Part shown: positions 1-12,486 of the stretch, one piece after another
Layout: the number at the start of each line of letters is the position of its first letter
Position numbering within the stretch: position 1 is the first letter of the stretch
Origin: Sympetrum striolatum
Lineage: Eukaryota > Arthropoda > Insecta > Odonata > Libellulidae
Reading direction: 5' to 3'
NCBI GenBank assembly: GCA_947579665.1
Contig: OX388349.1
Location: forward strand, 75,582,841 to 75,646,840
Length of the DNA: 64,000 bases
The notes under the pieces: model-generated
Seen by the model: the letters and a program-made list of their open reading frames with translations, nothing else
Told to the model about the DNA's origin: nothing
Database searches by the model: none
Translations under genes and position numbers: made by a program

Positions 1-895
1 TGTTTGCCATTGTTCCAAATATTAATTCATTTGCTCTTATTTCTTACAGTCTCTCCTTCGCTCTTATTTAGTTCACCTCTCGTCAAACTAACGGGACTGG
101 GACTAAACCAAGACGAAGAGACTGATGACGACCTTGGAATGAGAGTACAACCAGGAAAGAATAAGTACAAAATGCATAGTAATTAAGATTTTACATGGAT
201 TAATTTGCTGTAAATAGTCCTTTTGTTTGCCATTGCTCCAAATATTAATTCATTTGCTATTATTTCTTACAGTCTCTCCTTCGCTCTTATTTAGTTCACC
301 TCTCGTCAAACGAACGGGACTGGGACCAAACCATGACAAAGAGACTGATGACGAACTTGGGGAGAGAGTACAACCAGGAATGAATAAGTACAAAATGCAT
401 AGCAATTAAGATTTTACATAGATTAATTTGCTGTAAATAGTCCTTTTGTTTGCCATTGTTCCAAATATTAATTAATTTGCTCTTATTTCTTACAGTCTCT
501 CCTTCGCTCTTATTTAGTTCACCTCACGTCGAACAAATGTGACTGGGACCAAACCATGACGAAGAGACTGATGACGACCTTGGGGAGAGAGTACAACCAG
601 GAAAGAATAAGTACAAAATGCATAGTAATTAAGATTTTACATAGTTTAATTTGCTGTAAATAGTCCTTTTGTTTGCCATTGTTCCAAATAGTAATTAATT
701 TGCTCTTATATCTTACAGTCTCTCCTTCGCTCTTATTCAGTTCACCTCTCGTCGAAAGAACGGGACTTGGACTAAACCATGACGAAGAGACTGATGACGA
801 CCTTGGGGAGAGAGTACAACCAGGAAAAAATAAGTACAAAATGCATAGTAATTAAGATTTTACATAGTTTAATTTGCTGTAAATAGTCCTTTTGT
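1..895. repeat. Diverged monomers at the left end (4 units)
   Basis: Units begin at 4, 227, 450 and 673. The unit at 4 has a CTAAACCAAGAC variant seen again in the right-hand ELTG-type monomers, and that at 227 resembles the KRTG type near 40124 and 58186. The unit at 450 has an in-frame TGA in the 60-codon frame because CAAACG became CAAATG. Confidence 0.85.
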
Positions 896-3388
896 TTGCC
901 ATTGTTCCAAATATTAATTCATTTGCTCTTATTTCTTACAGTCTCTCCTTCGCTCTTATTTAGTTCACGTCTCGTCGAACGAACGGGACTGGGACCAAAC
1001 CATGACGAAGAGACTGATGACGACCTTGGGGAGAGAGTACAACCAGGAATGAATAAGTACAAAATGCATAGTAATTAAGATTTAACATAGATTAATTAGC
1101 TGTAAATAGTCCTTTTGTTTGCCATTGTTCCAAATATTAATTAATTTGCTCTTATTTCTTACAGTCTCTCCTTCGCTCTTATTTAGTTCACCTCTCGTCG
1201 AACAAACGGGACTGGGACCAAACCATGACGAAGAGACTGATGACGACCTTGGGGAGAGAGTACAACCAGGAAAGAATAAGCACAAAATGCATAGTAATTA
1301 AGATTTTCCATTGTTTAATCTGCTGTAAATAGTCCTTTTGTTTGCCATTGTTCCAAATATTAATTAATTTGCTCTTATTTCATACAGTCTCTCCTTCGCT
1401 CCTATTTAGTTCACCTCTCGTCGAAAGAACGGGACTGGGACTAAATCATGACGAAGAGACTGATGACGACCTTGGGGAGAGAGTACAACCAGGAAAGTAT
1501 AAGTACAAAATGTATAGTAATTAAGATTTAACATAGTTTAATTTGCTGTAAATAGTCCTTTTGTTAGCCATTGTTCCAAATATTAATTAATTTGCTCTTA
1601 TTTCTTACAGTCTCTCCTTCGCTCTTATTTTGTTCACCTCTCGTCGAACGAACGGGACTGGGACCAAACCATGACGAAGAGACTGATGACGACCTTGGGG
1701 AGAGAGTACAACCAGGAAGGAATAAGTACAAAATGCATAGTAATTAAGATTTTACATAGTTTAATTTGCTGTAAATAGTCCTTTTGTTTGCCATTGTTCC
1801 AAATATTAATTAATTTGCTCTTATTTCTTACAGTCTCTCCTTCGCTCTTATTTAGTTCACCACTCGTCGAACGAACGGGACTGGGACCAAACCATGACCA
1901 AGAGACTGATGACGACCTTGGGTAGAGAGTACAACCAGGAAAGAATAGGTACAAAATGCATAGTAATTAAGATTTTACATAGTTCAATTTGCTGTAAATA
2001 GTCCTATTGTTTGCCATTGTTCCAAATATTAATTAATTTGCTCTTATTTCCTACAGTCTCTCCTTCGCTCTTATTTAGTTCACCTCTCGTCGAACTATCG
2101 GGACTGGGACTAAACCAAGACGAAGAGACTGATGACGACCTTGGAAAGAGAGTACAACCAGGAAAGAATAAGTACAAAATGCATAGTAATTAAGATTTTA
2201 CATAGTTTAATTTGCTGTAAATAGTCCTTTTGTTTGCCATTGTTCCAAATATTAATTAATTTGCTCTTATTTCTTACAGTCTCTCCTTCGCTCTTATTTA
2301 GTTCACCTCTCGTCGAACGAACGGGACTGGGACCAAACCATGACCAAGAGACTGATGACGACCTTGGGTAGAGAGTACAACCAGGAAAGAATAAGTACAA
2401 AATGCATAGTAATTAAGATTTTACATAGTTCAATTTGCTGTAAATAGTCCTATTGTTTGCCATTGTTCCAAATATTAATTAATTTGCTCTTATTTCTTAC
2501 AGTCTCTCCTTCGCTCTTATTTAGTTCACCTCTCGTCGAACTAACGGGACTGGGACTAAACCAAGACGAAGAGACTGATGACGACCTTGGAAAGAGAGTA
2601 CAACCAGGAAAGAATAAGTACAAAATGCATAGTAATTAAGATTTTACGTAGATTAATTTGCTGTAAATAGTCCTTTTGTTTGCCATTGTTCCAAATATTA
2701 ATTCATTTGCTCTTTTTTCATACTGCCTCTCCTTCGCTCTTATTTAGTTCACCTCTCGTCGAACGAACGGGACTGGGACCATACCATGACGAAGAGACTG
2801 ATGACGACCTTGGGGTCAGAGTACAACCAGGAAAGAATAAGTACAAATTGCATAGTAATAAAGATTTTATGTAGTTTAGTTTGTTGTAAATAGTCTTTTT
2901 GTTTGCTATTGTTTAAAATAGTAATTCATTTGCTCCCATTTCTTACTGCCTCTCCTTAGCTCTTATTTAGTTCACCTCTCGTCGAACGAACGGGACTGGG
3001 ACCAAACCATGACGAAGAGACTGATGACGATCTTGGGGAAAGAGTACAACCAGGAAAGAATAAGTACAAAATGCATAGTAATTAAGATTTTACATAGTTT
3101 AGTTTGTTTAAATTGTATTTTTGTTTTCAATTGTTCCATATATTAATTCATTTGCTCTTATTTCTTACTGTCTTTCCTTCGCTCTTATTTAGTTCACCTC
3201 TCGTCGAAAGAACGGGACTGGGACTAAATCATGACGAAGAGACTGATGACGACCTTGGGGAGAGAGTACAACCTGGAAAGAATAAGTACAAAATGCATAG
3301 TAATTAAAATTTTACACAGTTTAATTTGCTGTAAATAGTCCTTATGTTTGCCATTGTTCCATATATTAATTCATTTGCTCTTATTTCT
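896..3388. repeat. Left copy of an 11/12-monomer segmental duplication
   Basis: Units at 896, 1119, 1342 and 1565 match those at 3571, 3794, 4017 and 4240 at an offset of 2675 bp. Units from 2011 to about 3388 match 4463 to 5838 at an offset of 2452 bp. Shared rare markers include GTTAGCCATTG at about 1564/4239, the TTTCCTACAG variant at 2011/4463, the TTTTTTCATACTGCC variant at 2680/5132, and a unit with TTTAAAATAGTAATT at 2903/5355. The 223-bp change in offset shows that one monomer is missing from the right copy. Bases 3389-3570 are the rest of a single ordinary monomer separating the copies. Confidence 0.85.
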
Positions 3389-3570
3389 TACAGTCTCTCC
3401 TTCGCTCTTATTTAGTTCACCTCTCGTCGAAAGAACGGGACTTGGACTAAACCATGACGAAGAGACTGATGACGACCTTGGGGAGAGAGTACAACCAGGA
3501 AAGAATAAGTGCAAAATGCATAGTAATTAAGATTTTACATAGTTTAATTTGCTGTAAATAGTCCTTTTGT

Positions 3571-5838
3571 TTGCCATTGTTCCAAACATTAATTCATTTG
3601 CTCTTATTTCTTACAGTCTCTCCTTCGCTCTTATTTAGTTCACGTCTCGTCAAACGAACGGGACTGGGACCAAACCATGACGAAGAGACTGATGACGACC
3701 TTGGGGAGAGAGTACAACCAGGAATGAATAAGTACAAAATGCATAGTAATTAAGATTTAACATAGATTAATTTGCTGTAAATAGTCCTTTTGTTTGCCAT
3801 TGTTCCAAATATTAATTAATTTGCTCTTATTTCTTACAGTCTCTCCTTCGCTCTTATTTAGTTCACCTCTCGTCGAACAAACGGGACTGGGACCAAACCA
3901 TGACGAAGAGACTGATGACGACCTTCGGGAGAGAGTACAACCAGGAAAGAATAAGCACAAAATGCATAGTAATTAAGATTTTCCATTGTTTAATCTGCTG
4001 TGAATAGTCCTTTTGTTTGCCATTGTTCCAAATATTAATTAATTTGCTCTTATTTCTTACAGTCTCTCCTTCGCTCCTATTTAGTTCACCTCTCGTCGAA
4101 AGAACGGGACTGGGACTAAATCATGACGAAGAGACTGATGACGACCTTGGGGAGAGAGTACAACCAGGAAAGTATAAGTACAAAATGCATAGTAATTAAG
4201 ATTTAACATAGTTTAATTTGCTGTAAGTAGTCCTTTTGTTAGCCATTGTTCCAAATATTAATTAATTTGCTCTTATTTCTTACAGTCTCTCCTTCGCTCT
4301 TATTTTGTTCACCTCTCGTCGAACGAACGGGACTGGGACCAAACCATGACCAAGAGACTGATGACGACCTTGGGTAGAGAGTACAACCAGGAAAGAATAG
4401 GTACAAAATGCATAGTAATTAAGATTTTACATAGTTCAATTTGCTGTAAATAGTCCTATTGTTTGCCATTGTTCCAAATATTAATTAATTTGCTCTTATT
4501 TCCTACAGTCTCTCCTTCGCTCTTATTTAGTTCACCTCTCGTCGAACTATCGGGACTGGGACTAAACCAAGACGAAGAGACTGATGACGACCTTGGAAAG
4601 AGAGTACAACCAGGAAAGAATAAGTACAAAATGCATAGTAATTAAGATTTTACATAGTTTAATTTGCTGTAAATAGTCCTTTTGTTTGCCATTGTTCCAA
4701 ATATTAATTAATTTGCTCTTATTTCTTACAGTCTCTCCTTCGCTCTTATTTAGTTCACCTCTCGTCGAACGAACGGGACTGGGACCAAACCATGACCAAG
4801 AGACTGATGACGACCTTGGGTAGAGAGTACAACCAGGAAAGAATAAGTACAAAATGCATAGTAATTAAGATTTTACATAGTTCAATTTGCTGTAAATAGT
4901 CCTATTGTTTGCCATTGTTCCAAATATTAATTAATTTTCTCTTATTTCTTACAGTCTCTCCTTCGCTCTTATTTAGTTCACCTCTCGTCGAACTAACGGG
5001 ACTGGGACTAAACCAATACAAAGAGACTGATGACGACCTTGGAAAGAGAGTACAACCAGGAAAGAATAAGTACAAAATGCATAGTAATTAAGATTTTACG
5101 TAGATTAATTTGCTGTAAATAGTCCTTTTGTTTGCCATTGTTCCAAATATTAATTCATTTGCTCTTTTTTCATACTGCCTCTCCTTCGCTCTTATTTAGT
5201 TCACCTCTCGTCGAACGAACGGGACTGGGACCATACCATGACGAAGAGACTGATGACGACCTTGGGGTCAGAGTACAACCAGGAAAGAATAAGTACAAAT
5301 TGCATAGTAATAAAGATTTTATGTAGTTTAGTTTGTTGTAAATAGTCTTTTTGTTTGCTATTGTTTAAAATAGTAATTCATTTGCTCCCATTTCTTACTG
5401 CCTCTCCTTAGCTCTTATTTAGTTCACCTCTCGTCGAACGAACGGGACTGGGACCAAACCATGACGAAGAGACTGATGACGATCTTGGGGAAAGAGTACA
5501 ACCAGGAAAGAATAAGTACAAAATGCATAGTAATTAAGATTTTACATAGTTTAGTTTGTTTAAATTGTCCTTTTGTTTGCCATTGTTCCATATATTAATT
5601 CATTTGCTCTTATTTCTTACTGTCTTTCCTTCGCTCTTATTTAGTTCACCTCTCGACGAAAGAACGGGACTGGGACTAAATCATGACGAAGAGACTGATG
5701 ACGACCTTGGGGAGAGAGTACAACCTGGAAAGAATAAGTACAAAATGCATAGTAATTAAAATTTTACACAGTTTAATTTGCTGTAAATAGTCCTTATGTT
5801 TGCCATTGTTCCATATATTAATTCATTTGCTCTTATTT
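3571..5838. repeat. Right copy of the 11/12-monomer duplication, one monomer shorter
   Basis: It follows the left copy type by type until about 5838, where CTTACAG of the left copy is replaced by CTTAATG and similarity to the expected partner drops. The unit at 4240 is a hybrid: its 5' part has TATTTTGTTCACC like the unit at 1565, and its 3' part has GACCAAGAG, GGGTAGAG and AATAGGTAC like the unit at 1788. Confidence 0.85.
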
Positions 5839-7135
5839 CTTAATGTCTCTCCTTCGCTCTTATTTAGTTCATCTCTCGTCCAACGAATTGGACTGGGACT
5901 ACACCATGACGAAGGGACTGATGACGACCTTGGGGAGAGAGTACAACCAGAAAAGAATAAGTACAACATGCATAGTAATTAAGATTTTACATAGTTTAAT
6001 TTGCTGTAAATAGTCCTTTTGTTATCCATTGTTCAAATATTAATTCATTTGCTCTTATTTCTTACTGTTTCTCCTTCGCTCTTATTAAGTTCACCTCTTG
6101 TCGAACGAACGGGACTGGGACTAAAACATGACGAAGAGACTGACGACCACCTTGGGGAGAGAGTAGAACCAGGAAAGAATAAGTACAAAATGCATAGTAA
6201 TCAAGATTTTACATTGTTTAATTTGCTGTAAATAGTCCTTTTGTTATTCATTGTTCCTAATATTAATTAATTTGCTCTTATTTCTTACAGTCTCTCAGTC
6301 GCTCATAATTAGTTCACCTCACGTCGAAAGAACGGGACTGGGATTAAATCATGACGAAGAGTCTGATGACGACCTTGGCGAAAGAGTACAACTAGGAAAG
6401 AATAAGTACAAAATGCATAGTAATTAAGATTTTACATAGTTTAGTTTGTTTAAATTGTCCTTTTGTTTGCCATTGTTCCATATATTAATTCATTTGCTCT
6501 TATTTCTTACTGTCTCTCCTTCGCTTTTATTTAGTTCACCTCTCGTCGAACGAACGGGACTGGGACCAAACCATGACAAAGAGACTGATGACGACCTTGG
6601 GTAGAGAGTACAACCAGGAAAGAATAAGTACAAAATGCATAGTATTTAAGATTTTTCATAGTTTAATTTGCTGTAAATAGTCCTTTTGTTTGCCATTGTT
6701 CCAAATATTAATTAATTTGCTCTTATTTCTTACAGTCTCTCCTTCGCTCCTATTTAGTTCACCTCTCGTCCAACGAACGGGATTGGGACTAAACCATGAC
6801 GAAGAGACTGATGACAACCTTGGGGAGAGAGTACAACCAGGAAAGAATAAGTACAAAATGCATAGTAATTAAGATTTTACATAGTTTAATTTGCTGTAAA
6901 TAGTCCTTTTGTTTGCCATTGTTCCTAATATTAATTAATTTGCTTTTATTTCTTACAGTCTCTCCTTCGCTCTTATTTAGTTCACCTCTCGTCCAACGAA
7001 CGGGATTGGGACTAAACCATGACGAAGAGACTGATGACGACCTTGGGGAGAGAGTACAACCAGGAAAGAATAAGCACAAAATGCATAGTAATTAATATTT
7101 TACATAGTTTAATTTGCTGTAAATAGACCTTTTGT
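5839..7135. repeat. Diverged monomers between duplications
   Basis: This stretch includes the units at 6019 and about 6245, which look like relatives of types n and o of the central domain (TTATCCATTGTTCAAATATT with read-through of the usual TAA to CAA, and TTGTTCCTAATATT). Units at 6690 and 6913 are similar to each other (GTCCAACGAACGGGATTGG). Confidence 0.75.
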
Positions 7136-7804
7136 TAGCCATTGTTCCAAATATTAATTAATTTGCTCTTATTTCTTACAGTCTCTCCTTCGCTCTTATT
7201 TAGTTCAGCTCTCGTCGAACGAACAGGACTGGGACAAAACCAAGACGAAGAGACTAATGACGACCTTGGGGAAAGAGTACAACCAGGAAAGAATAAGTAC
7301 AAAATGCATAGTAATTAAGATTTTACATAGTTTAATTTGCTGTTAATAGTCCTTTTGTTTGCCATTGATCCAAATATTAAATAATTTGCTCTTATTTCTT
7401 ACAGTCTCTCCTTCGCTCTTATTTAGTTCACCTCTCGTCGAAAGAACGGTACTTGGACTAAATCATGACGAAGAGACTGATGACGACCTTGGGGAGAGAG
7501 TACAACCAGGAAAGAATAAGTACAAAATGCATAGTAATTAAGATTTTACATAGTTTAATTTGCTGTAAATAGTCCTTTTGTTTGCCATTTTTCCATATAT
7601 TAATTCATTTGCTCTTATTTCTTAATGTCTCTCCTTCGCTCTTATTTAGTTCATCTATCGTCCAACGAACGGGACTGGGACTAAACCATGACGAAGAGAC
7701 TGATGACGACCTTGGGGAGAGAGTACAACCAGGAAAGAATAAGTACAAAATGCATAGTAATTAAGATTTTACATAGTTTAATTTGCTGTAAATAGTCCTT
7801 TTGT
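7136..7804. repeat. Three-monomer HOR, copy 1
   Basis: The three units at 7136, 7359 and 7582 correspond in order to those at 7805, 8028 and 8251 at an offset of 669 bp. Shared unusual features are TTCAGCTC with CAAGACGAAGAGACTAATGAC, the CTGTTAATAG variant followed by CATTGATCC, and TTAATGTCTCTCC with a TC.ATCGTCC segment. By eye there are about ten differences. Confidence 0.85.
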
Positions 7805-8473
7805 TAGCCATTGTTCCAAATATTATTTAATTTGCTCTTATTTCTTACAGTCTCTCCTTCGCTCTTATTTAGTTCAGCTCCCGTCGAACGAACAGGACTG
7901 GGACTAAACCAAGACGAAGAGACTAATGACGACCTTGGGGAAAGAGTACAACCAGGAAAGAATAAGTACAAAATGCATAGTAATTAAGATTTTACATAGT
8001 TTAATTTGCTGTTAATAGTCCTTTTGTTTGCCATTGATCCAAATATTAATTAATTTGCTCTTATTTCTTACAGTCTCTCCTTCGCTCTTATTTAGTTCAC
8101 CTCTCGTCGAAAGAACGGGACTGGGACTAAATCATGACGAAGAGACTGATGACGACCTTCGGGAGAGAGTACAATCAGGAAAGAATAAGTACAAAATGCA
8201 TAGTAATTAAGATTTTACATAGTTTAATTTGCTGTAAATAGTCCTTTTGTTTGCCATTGTTCCATATATTAATTCATTTGCTCTTATTTCTTAATGTCTC
8301 TCCTTCGCTCTTATTTAGTTCATCCATCGTCCAACGAACGGGACTGGGACTAAACCATGACGAAGAGACTGATGACGACCTTGGGGAGAGAGTACAACCA
8401 GGAAAGAATAAGTACAAAATGCATAGTAATTAAGATTTTACATAGTTTAATTTGCTGTAAATAGTCCTTTTGT
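7805..8473. repeat. Three-monomer HOR, copy 2
   Basis: This is the immediate tandem partner of 7136-7804. The periodicity stops at the unit at 8474 (CATTCTTCC), which does not share the GTTAGCC marker. The unit at 8697 is again of the FHILIH/LNVS type, so this type was probably dispersed before the trimer duplicated. Confidence 0.85.
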
Positions 8474-11400
8474 TTGCCATTCTTCCAAATATTAATTAAT
8501 TTGCTCTTATTTCTTACAGTCTCTCCTTCGCTCTTATTTAGTTCATCTCTCGTCGAAAGAACGGGACTGGGACTGAAGCATGACGAAGAGACTGATGACG
8601 ACCTTGGGGAGAGAGTGCAACCAGGAAAGAATAAGTACAAAATGCATAGTAATTAAGATTTTACATAGTTTAATTTGCTGTAAATAGTACTTTTGTTTGC
8701 CATTGTTCCATATATTAATTCATTTGCTCTTATTTCTGAATGTCTCTCTTTCGCTCTTATTTAGTTCATCTCTCGTCCAACGAACGGGACTGGGACTAAA
8801 CAATGACGAAGAGACTGATGAAGACCTTGGGGAGAGAGTACAACCTGGAAAGAATAAGTACAAAATGCATAGTAATTAAGATTTTACATAGATTAATTTT
8901 CTGTAAATAGTCCTTTTGTTTGCCATTGTTCCAAATATTAATTCATTTGCTCTTAGTTCTTACAGTCTCTCCTTCGCTCTTATTTAGTTCACCTCTCGTC
9001 GAACGAACGGGACTGGGACTAAACCAAGACGAAGAGACTGATGACGACCTTGGAAAGAGAGTACAACCAGTAAAGAATAAGTACAAAATGCATAGTAATT
9101 AAGATTTTACATAGATTAATTTGCTGTAAATAGTCCTTTTGTTTGCCATTGTTCCAAATATTAATTCATTTGCTCTTAGTTCTTACAGTCTCTCCTTGGC
9201 TCTTATTTAGTTCACCTCTAGTCGAACGAATGGGACTGGGACCAAACCATGACGAAGAAACTGATGACGACCTTGGGGAGAGAGTACAACCAGAAATGAA
9301 TAAGTTCAAAATGCATAGTAATTAAGATTTTACATAGATTAATTTGTTGTAAATAGTCCTTTTGTTTGCCATTGTTCCAAATATTAATTAATTTGCTCTT
9401 ATTTATTACAGTCTCTCCTTTGCTCTTATTTAGTTCACCTCTCGTCGAACTAACGGGACTGGGACCAAACCATGACGAAGAGACTGATGACGACCTTGGG
9501 GAAAGAGTACAACCAGGAAAGTATAAGTACAAAATGCATAGTAATTAAGATTTTACATAGATTAATTTCCTGTAAATAGTCCTTTTGTTTGCCATTGTTC
9601 CAAATATTAATTAATTTGCTCTTATTTCTTACAGTCTCTCCTTCGCTCTTATTTAGTTCACCTCTCGTCGATCAAACGGGACTGGGACCAAACCATGACG
9701 AAGAGACTGATGATGACCTTGGGGAGAGAGTACAACCAGGAAAGAATAAGTACAAAATGCATAGTAATTAAGATTCTACATAGTTTAATTTGCTGTAAGT
9801 AGTCCTTTTGTTTGCCATTGTTCCAAATATTAATTAATTTGCTCTTATTTCTTACAGTCTCTCCTTCGCTCTTATTTAGTTCACCTCTCGTCGAACGAAT
9901 GGGACTGGGACCAAACCATGACCAAGAGACTGATGAGGACATTTGGGAGAGAGTATAACCAGGAAGGAATAAGTACAAAATGCATAGTAATTAAGATTTA
10001 ACATAGTTACATTTGCTATAAATAGTCCTTTTGTTTGCCATTGTTCCAAATATTAATTAATTTGCTCTTATTTCTTACAGTCTTTCCTTCTCTCTCATTT
10101 AGTTCACCTCTCGTCGAACGAACGGGACTGGGACAAAACCATGATGAAGAGACTGATGACGACCTTGGGGAGTGAGTACAACCAGGAAAGAATAAGTACA
10201 AAATACATAGTAATTAAGATTTTACATAGTTTAATTTTTTGTAAATAGTCCTTTTGTTTGCCATTGTTCCAAATATTAATTAATTTGCTCTTATTTCTTA
10301 CAGTCTCTCCTTCGCTCTTATTTAGTTCACCTCTTGTCGAACGAACGGGACTGGGACCAAACCATGATGAAGAGACTGATGAAGACCTTGGGGAGAGAGT
10401 ACATCCAGGAAAGAATAGGTACAAAATGCATTGTAATTAAGATTTTACATAGATTAATTTGCTGTAAATAGTACTTTTGTTTGCCATTGTTCCAAATATT
10501 AATTCATTTGCTCTAAGTTCTTACAGTCTCTCCTTCGCTCTTATTTAGTTCACCTCTCGTCAAACGAATGGGACTGGGACCAAACCATGACGAAGAGACT
10601 GATGACGACCTTGGGGAGAGAGTACAACCAGGAAAGAATAAGTACATAATGCATAGTAATTAAGATTTTCCATAGTTTAGTTTGTTTAAATTGTCCTTTT
10701 GTTTGCCATTGTTCCATATATTAATTAATTTGCTCTTATTTATTACAGTCTCTCCTTCGCTCTTATTTAGTTCACCTCTCGTGGAACGAACGGGACTGGG
10801 ACCAAACCATGAAGAAGATACTGATGACGACCTTGGGGAGTGAGTACAACCAGGAAAGAATAAGTACAAAATGCATAGTAATTAAGATTTTACTTAGTTT
10901 AATTTGCTGTAAGTAGTCCTTTTGTTTGATATTGTTCAAAATATTAATTAATTTGCTCTTATTTCTTACAGTCTCTCCTTCGCTCTTATTCAGTTCACCT
11001 CTCGTCGAAAGAACGGGACTTGGACTAAATCATGACGAAGAGACTGATGACGACCTAGGGGAAAGAGTACAACCAGGAAGGAATAAGTACAAAATGCATA
11101 GTAATTAAGATTTTACATAGTTTAGTTTGTTTAAATTGTCCTTTTGTTTGCCATTGTTCCATATATTAATTCATTTGCTCTTATTTCTTACTGTCTCTCT
11201 TTCGCTTTTATTTAGTTCACCTCACGTCGAACGAACGTGACTGGGACCAAACCATGACGAAGAGACTGATGACGACCTTGGGGAGAGAGTACAACCAGGA
11301 AAGAATAAGTACAAAATGCATAGTATTTAAGATTTTTCATAGTTTTATTTGCTGTAAATAGTCCTTTTGTTTGCCATTGTTCCAAATATTAATTAATTTG

Positions 11401-12486
11401 CTCTTATTTCTTACAGTCTTTCCTTCGCTCTTATTTAGTTCAACCTCTCGTCGAAAGAACGGGACTGGGACTAAATCATAACGAAGAGACTGATGACGAC
11501 CTTGGGGAGAGAGTACAACCAGGAAAGAATAAGTACAAAATGCATAGTAATTAAGATTTTACATAGTTTAATTTGCTGTAAATTGTCCATTTGTTTGCCA
11601 TTATTCCATATATTATTTCATTTGCTCTTATTTCTTAATGTCTCTCCTTCGCTCTTATTTAGTTCATCTCTCGTCCAACGAACAGGACTGGGACTAAAGC
11701 ATGACGAAGAGACTGATGACGACCTTGGGGAGAGAGTACAACCAGGAAAGTATAAGTAACAAATGCATAGTAATTAAGATTTTACATAGTTTAATTTGCT
11801 GTAAATAGTCCTTTTGTTTGCCATTGTTCCAAATATTAATTAATTTTCTCTTATTTCCTACAGTCTCTCCTTCGCTCTAATTTAGTTCACCTCTCATCCA
11901 ACGAACGGGACTGGGACTAAACCTTGACGAAGAGACTGATGACGACCTTGGGGAGAGAGTACAACCAGGAAAGAATAAGTACAAAATGCATAGTAATTAA
12001 GATTTTACATAGTTTATATTGCTGTAAATAGTCCTTTTGTTTGCCATTGTTCCAAATATTAATTAATTTGCTCTTATTTCTTACAGTCTCTCCTTCGCTC
12101 TAATTTAGTTCACCTCTCCTAGAAAGAACGGGACTGGGACTAAATCATGACGAAGAGACTGATGACGACCTTGGGGAGAGAGTACAACCAGGAAAGAATA
12201 AGTACAAAATGCGTAGTAATTAAGATTTTACATAGTTTAATTTGCTGTATATAGTCCTTTTGTTTACCATTGTTCCAAATATTAATTAATTTGCTCATAT
12301 TTCTTACAGTCTCTCCTTCGCTCTTATTTAGTTCACCTCTCGTCAAACGAACGGGACTGGGACTAAACCATGACGAAGAGACTGATGACGACCTTGGGGA
12401 GAGAGTACAACCAGGAAAGAATAAGTACAAAATGCATAGTAATTAAGATTTTACATAGCTTAATTTGCTGTAAATAGTCCTTTTGT
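8474..12486. repeat. Diverged monomer stretch without a clear HOR
   Basis: About 18 monomers with many private substitutions and no offset at which several neighbours match. Many lack an open 60-codon frame (for example those near 9812, 10035, 10481, 10703, 11149, 11372, 11818, 12041 and 12264). A one-base insertion near 11442 (TTCAACCTCTCG) and a shortened AAGTAAGAATGC near 12650 at the border are among the rare indels. Confidence 0.75.

Noticed and set aside
2856..2870. AATAAA polyadenylation signal in AGTAATAAAGATT (also near 5309).
   Set aside because: It arises by one substitution from the usual AGTAATTAAGATT in two copies of one duplicated monomer, and nothing suggests transcript ends there.
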